Shown here piece by piece: positions 13,283-25,103 of a stretch of 64,000 nt of DNA. The notes under the pieces are model-generated. The model was not told where the DNA came from and made no database searches. It saw only the letters and a program-made list of their open reading frames with translations. The number at the start of each line of letters is the position of its first letter. Position 1 is the first letter of the stretch. The DNA is from Trileptium ribeirensis (taxonomy: Eukaryota; Nematoda; Enoplea; Enoplida; Thoracostomopsidae), in the NCBI GenBank assembly GCA_030248225.1, contig JASANE010000622.1, positions 1 through 64,000 on the forward strand, given 5' to 3'. The translations under genes and the position numbers were made by a program.

Positions 13283-13886
13283 ACAACAACTCTGTGTTCA
13301 GATTCATGATTTTGATTCCGGTATTCTTTTGCAAAAGTTTATATTGTAATGATATCAAATATGTTGGATGTGCTAACATCACATGAAGGGCCTTTAATTA
13401 TGTGAACAAATACTCTATGAATGATATTAACAGCAAAACCCGTACTGTGTTTAGAGCAAGAACTAATGCCAATTGTTTCTTTATGTAAAGCATTAACTAC
13501 TAGGCATATAGCAACATTGCCTCCCAGACCCAGAGTACATAAGTCTCTGATTTTAATTACCATAATTTAAACAAATTAAACAATTTGCAGGTTAGAGGTA
13601 ACGACAGTACAAGACAGCGAACCTGTAGGTTTTTCGTGCATGCCAGTTTTGCAATTAAATGTTGTCTCTTTTTATTATTAAGTTTAATATAACTACCGCA
13701 AAACACGATTATAAACAAAAATCGATGAAATTCGACTCTGCTGAAGAGCGTGACATACTTCAGCTTTTTTAGGAATGTAGCGGTGGTACTCGGCCTTATC
13801 CCTACCCAGATTTCTGATCCATGTATTGGTAGTCCACATTCCTACCCCATCCTTGGACTTCCAAATATACATCCCTCTCATGGTTC

Positions 13887-14280
13887 GCATCACCAAATTC
13901 AAACTTTCTAGGTTCTTAACCTCCAAAGTCATCATCAAATTTTGCTATAAGGCTTAGGTGTGCAAGGTCCGACGGCTTAATGGGAGCATGATGGCGTAGG
14001 TGAGAATGTTGAAATTTTTAAAAGCGCACTACTTTCTCCAATTTTGCTAAATTTTTGCCCGGGTTTTGGAAAAATGTTGTTTTGCATCATCAAAGTCAAA
14101 CCCTCTAGGTTCTTAACCTCCGAAGTCATCATCGACTTTTGTTATAAGGCATAGGTGTGCAAGGTCCGACAGTTTAATGAGAGCATCATTGTGTAGGGGA
14201 GAATGTCGAACTTTTTAAAAGTTCGCAATTTTCCCCAATGTTGCTAAACTTTAGCCCAGTTTTTTAGAAAAATTAATGCA
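13887..14280. repeat. Tandem duplication, 196-197 bp unit, two copies
   Basis: The block beginning GCATCA and continuing CTAGGTTCTTAACCTCC, AAGTCATCATC, ATAAGGC, TAGGTGTGCAAGGTCCGAC, GAGAATGT occurs at 13887-14083 and again at 14084 to about 14280, with mismatches throughout. The offset between matching blocks is 196-197 bp. The second copy runs directly into an AT-rich block of GCAAAATT-type subrepeats. Confidence 0.8.
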
Positions 14281-14410
14281 ATCAAATTTTTGCCCAATTT
14301 CCGCAGTTTTCACGGAAATTTTACCTAATTTTTGCCAAATTTTGCCGATTTTCACCTAATGTTCTGCAATTGTTAATAATTTTCGCAAAGTTTTCGGCGC
14401 GCCTTGGACG
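14230..14410. repeat. AT-rich short-subrepeat block, copy 1 of a dispersed family
   Basis: A run of degenerate short subrepeats of the type TTTTGCCAAATTTTGCCGA / TTTTCACCTAA fills this interval and ends beside a GC-richer tail near 14400. Similar blocks occur at about 21300-21480, 36780-36960, 37640-37790 and 56100-56255, so this is a dispersed noncoding family. Confidence 0.55.
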
Positions 14411-16754
14411 GGCACGACAAAGAAGAGAGTTTGGGCGGGGAAGAAATGTATGGGAGAATGGTCGCTAATACCCAGCGAAGAAATAATTATTCCTTGGTTC
14501 CGGCCCTTGAGGTCCCCTACTCTCTATGGATACCTATAATATAAGTAATCGATTTTGACAAAATTTACAATCTTCAAGAAGGCTTCGAAGCCCGATCGCA
14601 CACATAATAATTTTGGCATTAGCACTGAAGGAGAACCAATCTTTTGAAATATAAACACTTCTTGACATTGTCCGTGCAACCAAACGTGTCGACAACACGT
14701 ATCTTACCAATATTCCTAAAGATTTTTGTCCGTTATAATGTTTTCACAAAAGTCGTAAGCTTTGTGAATAAATGTGCGGTAGCGCGCATTGATAGATAAT
14801 ATTTATTTTATATTATACATGCTTGTCTCGTTACCATGCCCTGAAACATGATAGCATACGTGCCACATGTAACAGAATAAAAGCAAAAATATATTAAGTC
14901 TTGGGCGACGGCCATATATAGAAAAGTATCAAATCATGTAGGATGTACAACAACTGTTGTCTTAATTTTACCAATTTACCCTTTTTATTTGCATTATATT
15001 GGATTGGCGCTGTGATCAAGTTCATTAAAACCACTCGCCACGGGACATCGAGATTGGTTCGCTCTTAAATAAGCGTCGTTTAAAACACGAAAGCTAAAGG
15101 CTGAACAAAAATAAATAAGCTTAATTGAGCCAGCAGTTTATGTTAGCGCTATTAAACGAAATAATCTCGTACAAGCTGGTTGATCGTACAGAAGCACTAA
15201 AAATAGAGAGAAGAAGCATTTTTTGAGTATGCGACCAGCTAAGAGAGTATATAATTGAAAATAGCGGAAGTTACCTAGGATTGGAAAACACCAAAATTTT
15301 CGGTTATAATGTATGTATACTCCAAAGATTCGTTGATATGATTATAGGTTATAACGTAAGCTTTTGACATTTACCATTTATTCGCAGCTAAACTTTTAAT
15401 GACCACTAAGTATCCAATCTTGTAATTTTGTTAAACTAGCGGTGCTGAACAATTTAGTCAGTCGAAAAAAGACAGTTTGTTTCTGGATTAACCAATTAAT
15501 TCGAGTACAAAATTTTGTCGCATTTTAAATAAAAAGGATTATGTTAAGGAACAGTAACAAACTATGCTACCGTTTCGTTTATGATGTTACAGCCATATCA
15601 GATTTGTTAGCGAACAGAGGCAATCCTGATTCAAAGGTGCGAAATGTCACTGAACTGTCATTACCTAATTGGAAGTGACTATTTCGGGGCCAGCAAGGAG
15701 TATAATCGAATTTCCTATTTTTCTCATAACAATGAATGTAGGTTCCACATTAGGTGTTACAAAATAAGATGGGCAGTGGGTTCATTACGAGTTCAGTTTC
15801 GCATTGTACGTGCAAAAACGGACCTACAGAAACCCTTCCCTGAAGCTTAAGTAGTGCTGGTGTGGATAAATACCGATTCATTCTGAGTCTAAGTATGTGC
15901 TTGCACGTTCAAACATTAAGTTCAAAATTTCAGCTCAAGATTTGAGATCAAAATTTGATGAAATTTTAATAAAAATTTGACAGAACTTTTGCAATTATTA
16001 GTAATTATAAACATGTGCACACTGTTGAATGTTTTCTAGCAACACAGGACCAAAGAATATTACTTGCAAAAGTTTGGAGCTTAAAATTACACAAACTAAT
16101 ACACAAAAAATTGAAGCATCCGGTTCGCCGCAGTTTTCATTATATATTTCTGTTGCCAAGTTTGATTAAATTTTGATTAGAATTTTAGTACAAATTTATT
16201 ACCTAAATTTTAATCTAGCTTTCAACGTGTGAAAACATCTTACTACTACTTATAAAAGGCTAGACTGCCAGTTTGAAACATCTACGACAACACGTTCACT
16301 GTTTTCAGTTACGCGACTAATATTAGCCAATGTAAAATAGATAAAGACTGTGCTTGATGTATGTACATACTTGTTTACAGCAATCAAAATTGTATGAAAT
16401 GGCACATTGTAGATGTATTAGAACTACATAAATGGCATAGCTTAAGAGTACGGGAGTGCATACATAAATCGAATATATTAACGAAACCGCAAATATATCT
16501 AAAATGCGTGCGGATATACAAAGTTGTATATCTTAGTTGATAAATCAATGGTACAGATTGTACAAAATGTGTTTTTAGGATGAGTTGCTCATAGCACAAG
16601 ATCCCGGTTTGGACAATGTAAACAATCTCTAGTCTCATGTCAAAATCATCCCAAGTGTTATTTTAACGTCTGTAACTCGGTGGCGGGTATGCTTGTTTGG
16701 TTAAAGTTTTCACAGTGGATATGGACTAATGCGGCGTTCACGTTCTAACGTCCA
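14411..16754. other. Noncoding AT-rich DNA
   Basis: No supported gene. Short open frames occur, but their products show no recognisable domain or compositional evidence of coding. Confidence 0.45.
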
Positions 16755-16945
16755 CACTGTTTCAAAATTATGTCCCCACACAGTGTCAGACGCACCGTGG
16801 ATAACAAGGTGTCTTAGACACCATCACGATTTTAAAAAATTTTTCGCGGGCAGCTAGCACGGTGTTTTGCAGTTTTTGGGGGGTGTCGGACACACCGTCT
16901 TAATTCTTCCCTCTTGTTGAGGGTGCCCGCTATACCATCTACTCA
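16755..16945. repeat. Cluster of GGTGTC/GACACC palindromic motifs (cluster 1)
   Basis: Repeated short palindromes of the form GGTGTCttaGACACC occur here, for example AAGGTGTCTTAGACACCATC and GGGTGTCGGACACACC, spaced roughly every 25-60 bp. The same motif makes a larger cluster at 21755-22035. The copies occur in both orientations because the motif is self-complementary. Confidence 0.6.
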
Positions 16946-17344
16946 AAGTACTTAAGGTCGTGGTCACCATGCAAATAAACTTTTGCGCATCGATTTCTCA
17001 GCAGTTCATAATACGATGTCAAATGGATTTTTCCCAGTATCTTACTTTTTAAACATGAATTTAAATAAGATATTTAAAGCTAGCTACTAACATAGCTTAC
17101 GTACATAGCTACTGTAGCTAACTACAATATTTACACAGTATTATTTTGGCAAGGCTGGATAAAAGGAGCTATCCTTTGGCCGTGTTGCTCGACACAACAT
17201 ACATAGGTGCCCAAGATCCGTTGGCTGAGGACTGTAGTAGGTCTCGGCGAGGGGCAGACCAAGGACACACTTGTTCACAGGGTTGAGAGGGGAATCACAC
17301 CCCTGAGGCTCGGACCCGTCGTGGGGCGTTGTCGATCCACCGGG

Positions 17345-18200
17345 TGGTAGACTAATTTCCAATCCCCCGCCGAGTGTCGTGGTTCGGCGTCGAGGGAGGC
17401 GTGAGGATCCTCAGGCGAAGGGGAGGGGGCGATGCTGCGTCTCGGAGGTGGGGGCGGTGTGGCGTCTCGGGGTAGGGGATGCGGTCGCTAGGCGGAGAGG
17501 GGTGCAGCGGCTCGTAGTAGAGGAAGGTGTACGAGGCCCCAATGGGAAGGGGGGAGGAGGCCGGTGCCGCGTTTCGGAGAGTGGGAAGGAGTGCAGAACC
17601 TCGGTGAGCGGGGGCACCGCCTCAGCGGCGGAGTGCGACGCCTCTGGGAAGTGCCAAGCGTCGGGTGGGGGGGCAGATGGGAGGGCTGAACCAATTAGTC
17701 CGAGCCGCCGGACCTCCTCTACCGAGACGGCCGGGGGGAAGGAGAAAACGCCGGTGATACGCTTCGGTGTGGGAGGTCAACGCCTCGAAGGAGCGGTGCG
17801 GCGCCATGGGGAGGGGGTGAGTGCGGCCCCACGAAGGGAGGTGCGGTTCGGTGGGGGCACCTTGGTGAGGGCGAAGCCTTGGCGGCAAGGTGAGACACCT
17901 CTGGGGAGCGCAACGCCTGGGGCAGCTTGCGTGACGTCTCGGAGGGCGGAAGAGGGTACGGCACTTCGGTGAACGGGGACACCTCGGTGGCGGGATGCGA
18001 CCCCTCTTGGGAATGTGACGCGGTGAGGGGTTGCGGCGCCTCTGGACGGAGATGGTGGCGTTTCGGTAGAGCGCCTCGGATGGAGCGCACTTCGGGGAGG
18101 CCGGCGATTCGAGCGTGCGGTGCCTCGCAGTGGGCGCCCCTCGGGAAGTGCGGCTCCTCGAGCGTGCCGTGTCCCGGGTTCTCCCCCACCCCCCCCCCCC
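17345..18200. repeat. GC-rich degenerate minisatellite
   Basis: About 850 bp of very GC-rich DNA sits in an AT-rich setting. It is built from degenerate units of roughly 24 bp resembling GGTGCGGCGCCTCGGAGAG plus a few bases; variants at many places contain CCTCGG, TTTCGG or CCTCTGGGAA. It ends in a C-rich run at about 18184-18212. Because the unit length is close to a multiple of three and GC-rich DNA has few stops, several long overlapping frames appear on both strands. Their products are low-complexity Arg/Gly/Pro/Ser strings and I do not regard them as genes. Confidence 0.75.
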
Positions 18201-18283
18201 CATCCCCCGTGAAATCTGAAACGGCTGCTGCATTTTCCTATTTTTTGTTAAATAGCGCGGCTTTTTATATCTGTTGCGAATTC

Positions 18284-18366
18284 GGACAGGTATAGCTTGG
18301 TCAGTAGAGCGTCTACGTGCGGAACCAAAGATAGGAGGCCGTGGGTTCGAATCCCACACGAGTCCA
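18284..18366 (+). repeat. tRNA-like sequence, SINE head or tRNA pseudogene
   Basis: The A-box-like TATAGCTTGGTCAGTAGAGC and the B-box GGGTTCGAATCCCAC are well formed, and the T arm pairs (GTGGG with CCCAC). The acceptor ends GGACAGG and CGAGTCC pair only in part, and the anticodon region is long and irregular. This fits a tRNA-derived SINE or a decayed tRNA more than a functional tRNA. No anticodon is assigned. Confidence 0.55.
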
Positions 18367-20093
18367 AATGTTCAGGCAGTTGCTTTTGATAACGTTAGGT
18401 GTAAAACTGCTTACATAAACATGAAGGTCGAAGATGGATTCTGTGATGGAATATGCGTACGTACACATTTGTCCATTTCGGACATTTGTCTGGGTTCGTC
18501 AAATGACATCAAATAGCTATGTTCGTGGTCTATTTGTGTATTATATATAGCATACGAGAAAAAGGAGTTGCTAATACCGTTTTCACGTGTATGCGGTGCG
18601 CGATTCTAGATTGCAAAATAGTGATTGCTAACAGCGCCTACGCGTATGCTGGACTACAAATCGTGTACGTATTCATAAGGGAAAATCGTTATTTCTTGGC
18701 GTTCATTGCTTGTACGGTCATAAACTGACGTAACAAAAGAACAACCCAGGTGTACGTACCTAAACTGAACTCACGGATTAGAAAAATTGACTACACGCTT
18801 TCGCCTCCTTTGACGAAGGTAACTGGACAATAAATGTCCGTTTTGGTGCAAAAATGGCCCAAATATAGCACTTTTACTACGTTTCTTCGTTAGTGTGTGC
18901 GACAATTTAAATCAAATTTACAGAAAACATGTGTTTTAACTAGCATTCCACTTATCTAGTTCTTTCACAAAATCAGTTATCGCGATGAAACAAAATGGAT
19001 ACTTATTTATAAGAACATGTTATAGCTTAGGCTTGGCTTCTCCAATTTGGTTGAATTTTTTATAGCGCATGAGCAGTGTATTTACAAGAGTAAATAAGTG
19101 GCTTTTTAATGCTACAGAAGTCGAGCTGACCCTGAATATTCGAAGAAGCCTATTCTGATTTAAAACCGATGACAAACACACAAACACTACTTTGTCCGCA
19201 ACGGCGACAAAAACTGTGTTCGTTCATCTGTGGAATCTCTGGTGTCCCAGTATCCCATCAGTCTATAATAATTCTACACAAGTAGAAAGATAGGTCACTG
19301 CTCGCTGAAACTTCGAGAAGCCTGGTCTGTTACTTTCTTAGCTAGTAATATGTGCCAATTTATTAACTTTTGGACTTACAGCTTTGATAACGTATGTTTG
19401 ATTCAGTTCAATTATAAATGACTTCACAAAATTTTGTGTATTAGTTGGATGTTCATTTATTAACATCTATAAAGCGTGATCGTTAATTTTCACGAAATCA
19501 TTAGTTTAAACTATATACGTACCAGCTATGAAACGCAGGTGATCTTTTTATTAGTCCAGCGGCCCTAGCGAAACATCTAGTGGCGTTGGTGTTTGTTTCA
19601 GAGTTTATTTTATCTAGACAGATGAACATACAATTTCATCACAAAAATTTCGAGTTATCTAGAAGAATGCATAAGTGTGCATATACAGCTCAAATCTTAG
19701 CTAGTTATATATATGTTCAGTCTGGCTGAAAATTGCAAACTTGACCATTATATTATTCGAAATATAAAAATTTAAGCTATTGTTCGGCAACCTGATAACG
19801 TTTCTTGAATAAAATGAGGCGCTTAATTTCTCTAAATTTTTTCTTAGATTTCAAAAATGCAAATGGCTTATTTCTAATTTTTTTGCAAATGAGTATATAT
19901 TCTTTTAAGAATAAAAGTTGTGTTTAGCAATAACTGTGGAAATATTTTTCATGATTTTTGACATGCATGCATAACTAAAGCACAATTAGTTAGTAATGGT
20001 CTGACAATCATTTCTTACAGCCCCTACAGCAATATGTTGGTGCCTAATATGTTTACTACAATTGATGATAAAATTCTTTAGCATTTGCGTGTT
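18367..20093. other. Noncoding DNA downstream of the minus-strand secreted-protein gene
   Basis: No supported feature. It should include the 3' UTR of the minus-strand gene ending at 20094. Confidence 0.45.
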
Positions 20094-20377
20094 TTAGTGC
20101 TTTTCATACATTCGTAACGATCGCATCAAGGTGAAGACAAAACATATTGTGAACATCGTTGAAACATTGCACTTAGAGTCCCATACTGACTGGGCCCGAC
20201 TGTACAACCGATGGCCATTTCGACCGTTCATTTTACTCTGATGTCGTGATTCGTACAATAGATTTAGATTGGGTGCTGGCGCTGGTGTTGGTTTTGGTGC
20301 AGTTGTCGTTTCGTTACGGGGAGGTTTCGTTATGCTTGCTGAATGATACACAGCGATTGGGCTAGACCGTGTAATAC
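20094..20377 (-). CDS. Last exon of unrecognised secreted protein (exon 3)
   Basis: The exon is bounded upstream by an acceptor ending CATGTTTCAG before 20377 and terminates at a stop codon ending at 20094. Entered in phase 1, it encodes about 94 residues in the same frame that exon 2 leaves. The first part is Thr/Pro-rich (NETTTAPKPTPAPAPN), typical of an extracellular linker. The end contains the hydrophobic stretch CNVSTMFTICFVFTLM followed by a short basic tail, so it could be a membrane anchor. No family is recognised. Intron 2, about 4.5 kb, separates it from exon 2 and contains the mariner-like element. Confidence 0.6.
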
Positions 20378-21299
20378 CTGAAACATGATTTAATGTCATT
20401 AAAATTTTATCAGTTCAACATCTCAGTGACAAAAACTAGTTGAATTTTAAAATACTAAACACTTAGATTTGCACACTCCTAATTACAGCGAACATTGGGC
20501 TTCTCTGCTTGAAAATCAGAACAATCTGAATTACAAAACCTAAGTCTATGTAATAAAAACTATATATACGCCGCTAAAAGATATAATTCTTAAACGAATG
20601 GGTGTAATATGCTTAAACCGTAGCAGGGCATAATCAAAAGCAATAATTGGCACAACTAGAGTGCATATTTTTGTCGTAAAAAGTACTATGGGTTATCCTT
20701 CTTTTAAGAAGAGGTATGAAAACACACCTGTAGAGATAATCTCTACATTATATAAGAAACTTTAATGTTTGAAAGAAAAACAGCTTAGAACGGAAGTTCG
20801 GGTAACAGCAGCACCCCAACATAGTCTAATCAATATCTAAAATGTGAAGCTTTTAAGCAAAGGGTTAGGGTACCGATAACGGTATAGTTTGCTTCTCACT
20901 TATAGGGTTACTGCAGTGGCTTTTACTACACGAGTGACATTTTAAATATAAAATACAAAAATTGAGTATTTTCTTTGAGTTCAGTAAATTAAATCCAACG
21001 GTGGTTGCGAATAGGATTCGACGTTGCGTTTTGTGTATCGATGGTCAATAAATAGGAGATGGGTTACTGAGACTATTACTGCACAGGAGTTGAAAGGACG
21101 TCCCCCAAGTCAAATATTTCCGGCCGAGCGGCTAAATCGCGCGAAAAATTTTAGCTAGAAAACATACAGAATAATAGTGTGTATATTCGTGTCGATAGAT
21201 GTCGCAATAGGTGTTGATACAAGCTCCAACAAGCCAAAACTGCTCCTCGTATTGAAGGCTTCGCACACCATCCTCTCACCCACCTTAACTCTACCTCTC

Positions 21300-21490
21300 T
21301 TCTGTCCCTTAGGCACTTGAAAATTTTTAGCAAACATAGAGAAAACAGGTTTAAAATTCCCAAAAACTGGCGTAAAATCGACAAAAAGTTAAATTTGGAA
21401 GTGCAAATCGGCAGTTGGCAAATTTTTTTTAAAAATTGAGAAAAGTTTTGAGTTCCTAAAAAATTTCAAAGCTTGGCCCTGCGCCGGCGC
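21300..21490. repeat. AT-rich short-subrepeat block, copy 2
   Basis: GCAAATTT/AAATTGAG-type degenerate subrepeats run between a Leu-rich short frame and a GC-rich tail (GCCCTGCGCCGGCGCC). Its closing motif TTTTGAGTTCCTAAAAAATTT matches TTTTGAGTATCTAAAAATTT at 36932-36951. Confidence 0.55.
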
Positions 21491-21754
21491 CAACCCGAAA
21501 ATCCCGGCCCCCTACCCAGTCCATCAACCTAACTTCTAAGCCGATAGATCTTCCACGCTTATGATTGTAAGTTAGCTACATCATATTGTATTTATAATTT
21601 CTACGGCTAGTAAAAATTGTGAAACATGTCACGAAGCAATTGTTTCATGCGATGTTTACGTTATAAAGGATCCCTATGTGAAAGTATTGTACTTCAATAG
21701 TCTAGATTATATTGTATCCAGTGGTATGTAGTATATACCTATACTATATAATAG

Positions 21755-22035
21755 AACAGATGGCGTATTAGACACCATCAACATAAAATAGTGTCTAAAC
21801 ATACCTGTTGTTTTTCTGATGGTGTAACAGCAGCATACACAAACACATTATATGAGGTGTGTAAACATAGCATGGTGTAGGTGACGCCATATAGCTTATT
21901 GAAAAATTTTATGGTGTAGTCTGCACCATAGGATTACCGACACCACAGTACCTATGCATACAGTCCTAAAATACCATCGTAAACGTCATGGTGTCCAAGA
22001 CACTGGTGTACAATTGATGGTGGCAGAGACACCCA
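21755..22035. repeat. Cluster of GGTGT/ACACC palindromic motifs (cluster 2)
   Basis: At least eight copies of ATGGTGT or its complement ACACCAT occur in about 280 bp, for example TTAGACACCATC, TGATGGTGTAACA, CATGGTGTAGGTGACGCCAT, ATGGTGTAGTCTGCACCAT, and CATGGTGTCCAAGACACTGG. Several pair into self-complementary units of about 20 bp. The cluster lies in intron 2 of the minus-strand secreted-protein gene. Confidence 0.65.
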
Positions 22036-22692
22036 GGGTGGACAAAGGTTTATACTGAGTCCTTTATAATCTAAACGCCGTATCAGATCAAGGTTAAGGT
22101 AAGAAGAACGTAAACGCAATGTTTATATTTTGATAAAAAATGGCAAACAAGTACCAACTGCAGCGTCATGAACATAGTGTTAAGAACAATTCGCCCTTCA
22201 AGTAGCATAGAAGTTTGCTTGCTACGTCTATAATTGCGAACACGCGTTAATAGATTAACTGTGCAAAACGGAACTGGAGCAAGTGTAATAAATGATTAAA
22301 ACATTTAGTATTTTAATAAAAATCGTATATCATATTACTTTTGAGGCACTAATGATAAAATTAATAATTTTAATGCTATCTGGTGATAATCAGCCACAGA
22401 GTATGACATACCCATTGGCCTCAAATTGTTGTTTAGTAAAACTAGTTAAAATTTTCTGAAAGTCGAAACCAGATTGGTCATACTATTGACGTGCTCAAAA
22501 CTGGTAAAATATAAACTTATATCGGTTTTGATCAAAATTTGGTTCTTGCCCTTTTGTTCCCATGAGTGATATCGATATAATAATTATATTAATTAACGTA
22601 ACGTGGAGCTGTTAAAACTTGGATGAGAATCAATCAAACTGTTAACTAGGTTATATGCGGTAACTTCAGAATGTATTATCCCAAAAGCGAAT

Positions 22693-22980
22693 TTGCTAAT
22701 GCCGCGGACACTCAGTGACATCTGTAGTGCTGCAAACCCCAATAGTTTAAATGGTTCTTTAGATGGTTTTCAAGTATGTAAACAAGGTTTTCATAAAGCT
22801 TTAGCACCACTAAAATTAATGTTACTCGTTTCCTCATCAACGAAACGAAGTCAGTCAAATTTTGTCGTTGAAATTTTGTACCAATTCTTTGACTTATCCA
22901 TTGAGTTTAAAATTGTTCGTGGTCCGAAGAGCGAGCGTATGCAGTGCCTACCCCACGCATGGCCAGTTAAAATAAGTTAA
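22693..22980 (+). other. Open frame of unknown status
   Basis: A 95-codon frame ends in a peptide with good protein-like composition (QSNFVVEILYQFFDLSIEFK). I do not recognise it, and splice borders are not evident. It lies in intron 2 of the opposite-strand gene and could be a fragment of an unidentified mobile element or chance. Confidence 0.2.
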
Positions 22981-23099
22981 GGCTATTCAATAGTAAGAAT
23001 CTATCCGACAATAAGTTTGCAAGCTACTGATGTTACAATATAGACATTTTCCCACTTCTTGTGTATGTTATTAATGGAAGAAACAATTGTGTAATTATA

Positions 23100-24364
23100 C
23101 AGTGTGTTCCATAAGTAAGTTTCCAACTTTTAAACTACATAACTTTGTAATCAGTTGACCAATTCAAATTAATATTTTTTATCATGTGTTAGATCAATAT
23201 CATACTTAATTATTAATACGACAACGGCGCAATATCACTTCCCGCTTAATGACAGAATCCTAGCTATTCGATTATACTCTAATGCTGCTGACGTAGTTCG
23301 ATCATAGCGGTATTATGCCGATGCTCCTCCACGTTCCAGACCAGCTATTAGATCACTGAATCGTATATTTGACAGTACCGGATCTATCTCAGACCTACAA
23401 TGCCCTGCACGACCATAAATCGGCCGCTGCCGAATAGAACATGGGTTGAAGAAAAAATGTCGGTCACCACACAAATCGCTCAAACGCCTATCGATTGAAA
23501 CTGGGCTATCAAGACCCGCAAGTTACCGTGTCGTCAAAAGTATAGGACGTAAGCCTTTTATCCCACAGCTGGTGCATCAGTTAACCGAATACGATTTTGA
23601 TCGCAGAATTGAATTTGCAGAATCCTGGTTGAGGAAACTGGATGAGGAGTCAGAGCTCGCAGATCGGCTTATTTGGACTGACGAACGCACTTTTAAATTG
23701 AACGGACAGGTTAACTGTCACAATTATCGTTATTGTTGGTATGAAAATCCTCACGAAAGTATTGAGGATCAACGGGGCGACATGCATTCTGAGTTAATAA
23801 TCGAACCTTTTTCTTTGACGAGACTGCGACTGGGTACAATTATGCGGAATTATTGAACCAGCAGTTCCTGCCGGCTTTTGTGCAGCTTGCCAATAGTGAC
23901 GAATTCTTCTTTCAACCAGACGGTGCTCCGGCTCATTACGAAAAGCGAGTTCGAGAGTGGCCTGATGAAAACTTCGCCGATCATTGGATCGGAAGACGTG
24001 GCCCCATTGGATAGCCCGCACGCTCGCCTGATTTGACACCGCTGGATTTCTTTCTCTGGGCGTATTGAAGCTGAAAGTCTACAGCCGGCGACGAAATACA
24101 ATTGAAGAAATCAAGGACTATGTGGCTTAAGAAATGACCATTGTGGAGCCAGAGCTGCTCAAAAAAGTTGGCTGATCTGTGCGTTATCTGCTTGAGGAAA
24201 TCATTCAACTAAATGGCTCGCAGTTGGTCCTTTAGGTGAGAATTGATGTTTTGTGCACTGAACATAGTAGTTGTATATTTGCCATCAAAATTATATTTTT
24301 AATCGCATTGTGGCTGTTAAGCAATTTAGCCACAAACAGTGAAAGTTACTTATGAAGCACCCTG
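23100..24364 (+). mobile_element. Tc1/mariner-superfamily transposon, degenerate
   Basis: The ends are imperfect terminal inverted repeats: CAGTGTGTTCCATAAGTAAG at the left and, reading inward from the right, CAGGGTGCTTCATAAGTAAC. Both are flanked by TA, the expected target-site duplication. The 1.27-kb length and the internal transposase-like frames match a mariner-type element. It is inserted in intron 2 of the minus-strand secreted-protein gene. It is not autonomous, because its coding region is broken. Confidence 0.9.
23223..24230 (+). pseudogene. Mariner-like (DDE_3-type) transposase pseudogene
   Basis: The remnant covers most of a transposase of the Tc1/mariner (IS630-related) superfamily. 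Before 23446 a degraded N-terminal helix-turn-helix region is readable (residues such as RSRPAIRSLNRIFDSTGSI). The longest frame, 23446-23856, carries the first catalytic block, WTDERTFKLNGQVN. After a frameshift near 23810-23820 the next frame carries FQPDGAPAHY, the second catalytic block, and then SPDLTPLDFFLW. Several in-frame stops occur after about 24010 (near 24014, 24068, 24127 and 24173). A cut-and-paste transposase in life, it is now certainly inactive. Confidence 0.88.
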
Positions 24365-24851
24365 TACAGTTCTATAAAACATTCATGTTTTATCGATGCC
24401 ACTTAATTTTTTGGATGAATACGAATAAAATATATATTCCAAGAAACATTGTTATCGACTTCACTTTTTGTTCTTAGTCTAGCCGAGCTGTCACAGTTTT
24501 TTTGTAGCTGATGTGGACTGAAACCACCAAATAAATATATTACAATTGAAGCCTATCAAACACAGTTGTCGAAATATGGTTTTCGCATATAGTTTTTGAA
24601 TCTAGGCATTCAAGGTATGCAGCGCTTGCTCCTTAAAGTTAGCGAAATAGTTATATGCAACTAATTAAAGCCAGTGATCATGTGATGAAAGGTGAAAACA
24701 AAAACAATGTCAGTCATATGGATGTGATGCAACTCTCTGTGATTGTATCATAAAATTAGTTATTACATTGCGTCAAAATGTTGAGTATACATACGTGTAA
24801 AGGCGGCCTGTACAGTATTTGTTGTAGTGCAGTTCAATTACTATAATTTAC

Positions 24852-25103
24852 CTAAACTGGAGCTATGCGCGGGTTCTTCCGCTGGTTTGAATTGCTGACC
24901 GAAATTTTTGATATCTGTCGTTTCAGCTGCGTTTCGGGTCACAGCTCCTGGGTCCGATGGTGTTGCCAAGTGGTATCGATTGTCGTCCGCCGGGAATGTT
25001 TCGGGTGGCCGATGCTCTTCTGGCCCATTTGAACCAACCTTTTGCTCTTGACTTTCCTTTATGATGTCGTCATCATGATTTAATGAATTGATTAACATCG
25101 ATT
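24852..25103 (-). CDS. Middle exon of unrecognised secreted protein (exon 2)
   Basis: On the minus strand an acceptor TTTGTTTGAGCAG precedes 25103 and a donor GTAAAT follows 24852. The exon is 252 nt, a multiple of three, and keeps phase 1, so it links in frame with the exon ending at 30877 and the exon starting at 20377. It encodes about 84 residues, acidic and polar, rich in Glu, Asp, Pro and Asn (for example EEHRPPETFPADDNRYH), with no recognised domain. The composition matches exon 1, supporting membership of one gene of a disordered extracellular protein. Confidence 0.6.

Noticed and set aside
17160..17345. Possible SINE or tRNA-related sequence (CCTGAGGCTCGGACCC) similar to one at about 33090-33110
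   Set aside because: Only a short B-box-like stretch is shared; no A box or body could be aligned with confidence.
17379..18359. Long overlapping frames (up to 245 codons) on both strands
   Set aside because: They arise from the GC-rich minisatellite, which has few stop codons. The products are low-complexity and frames on both strands are equally open.
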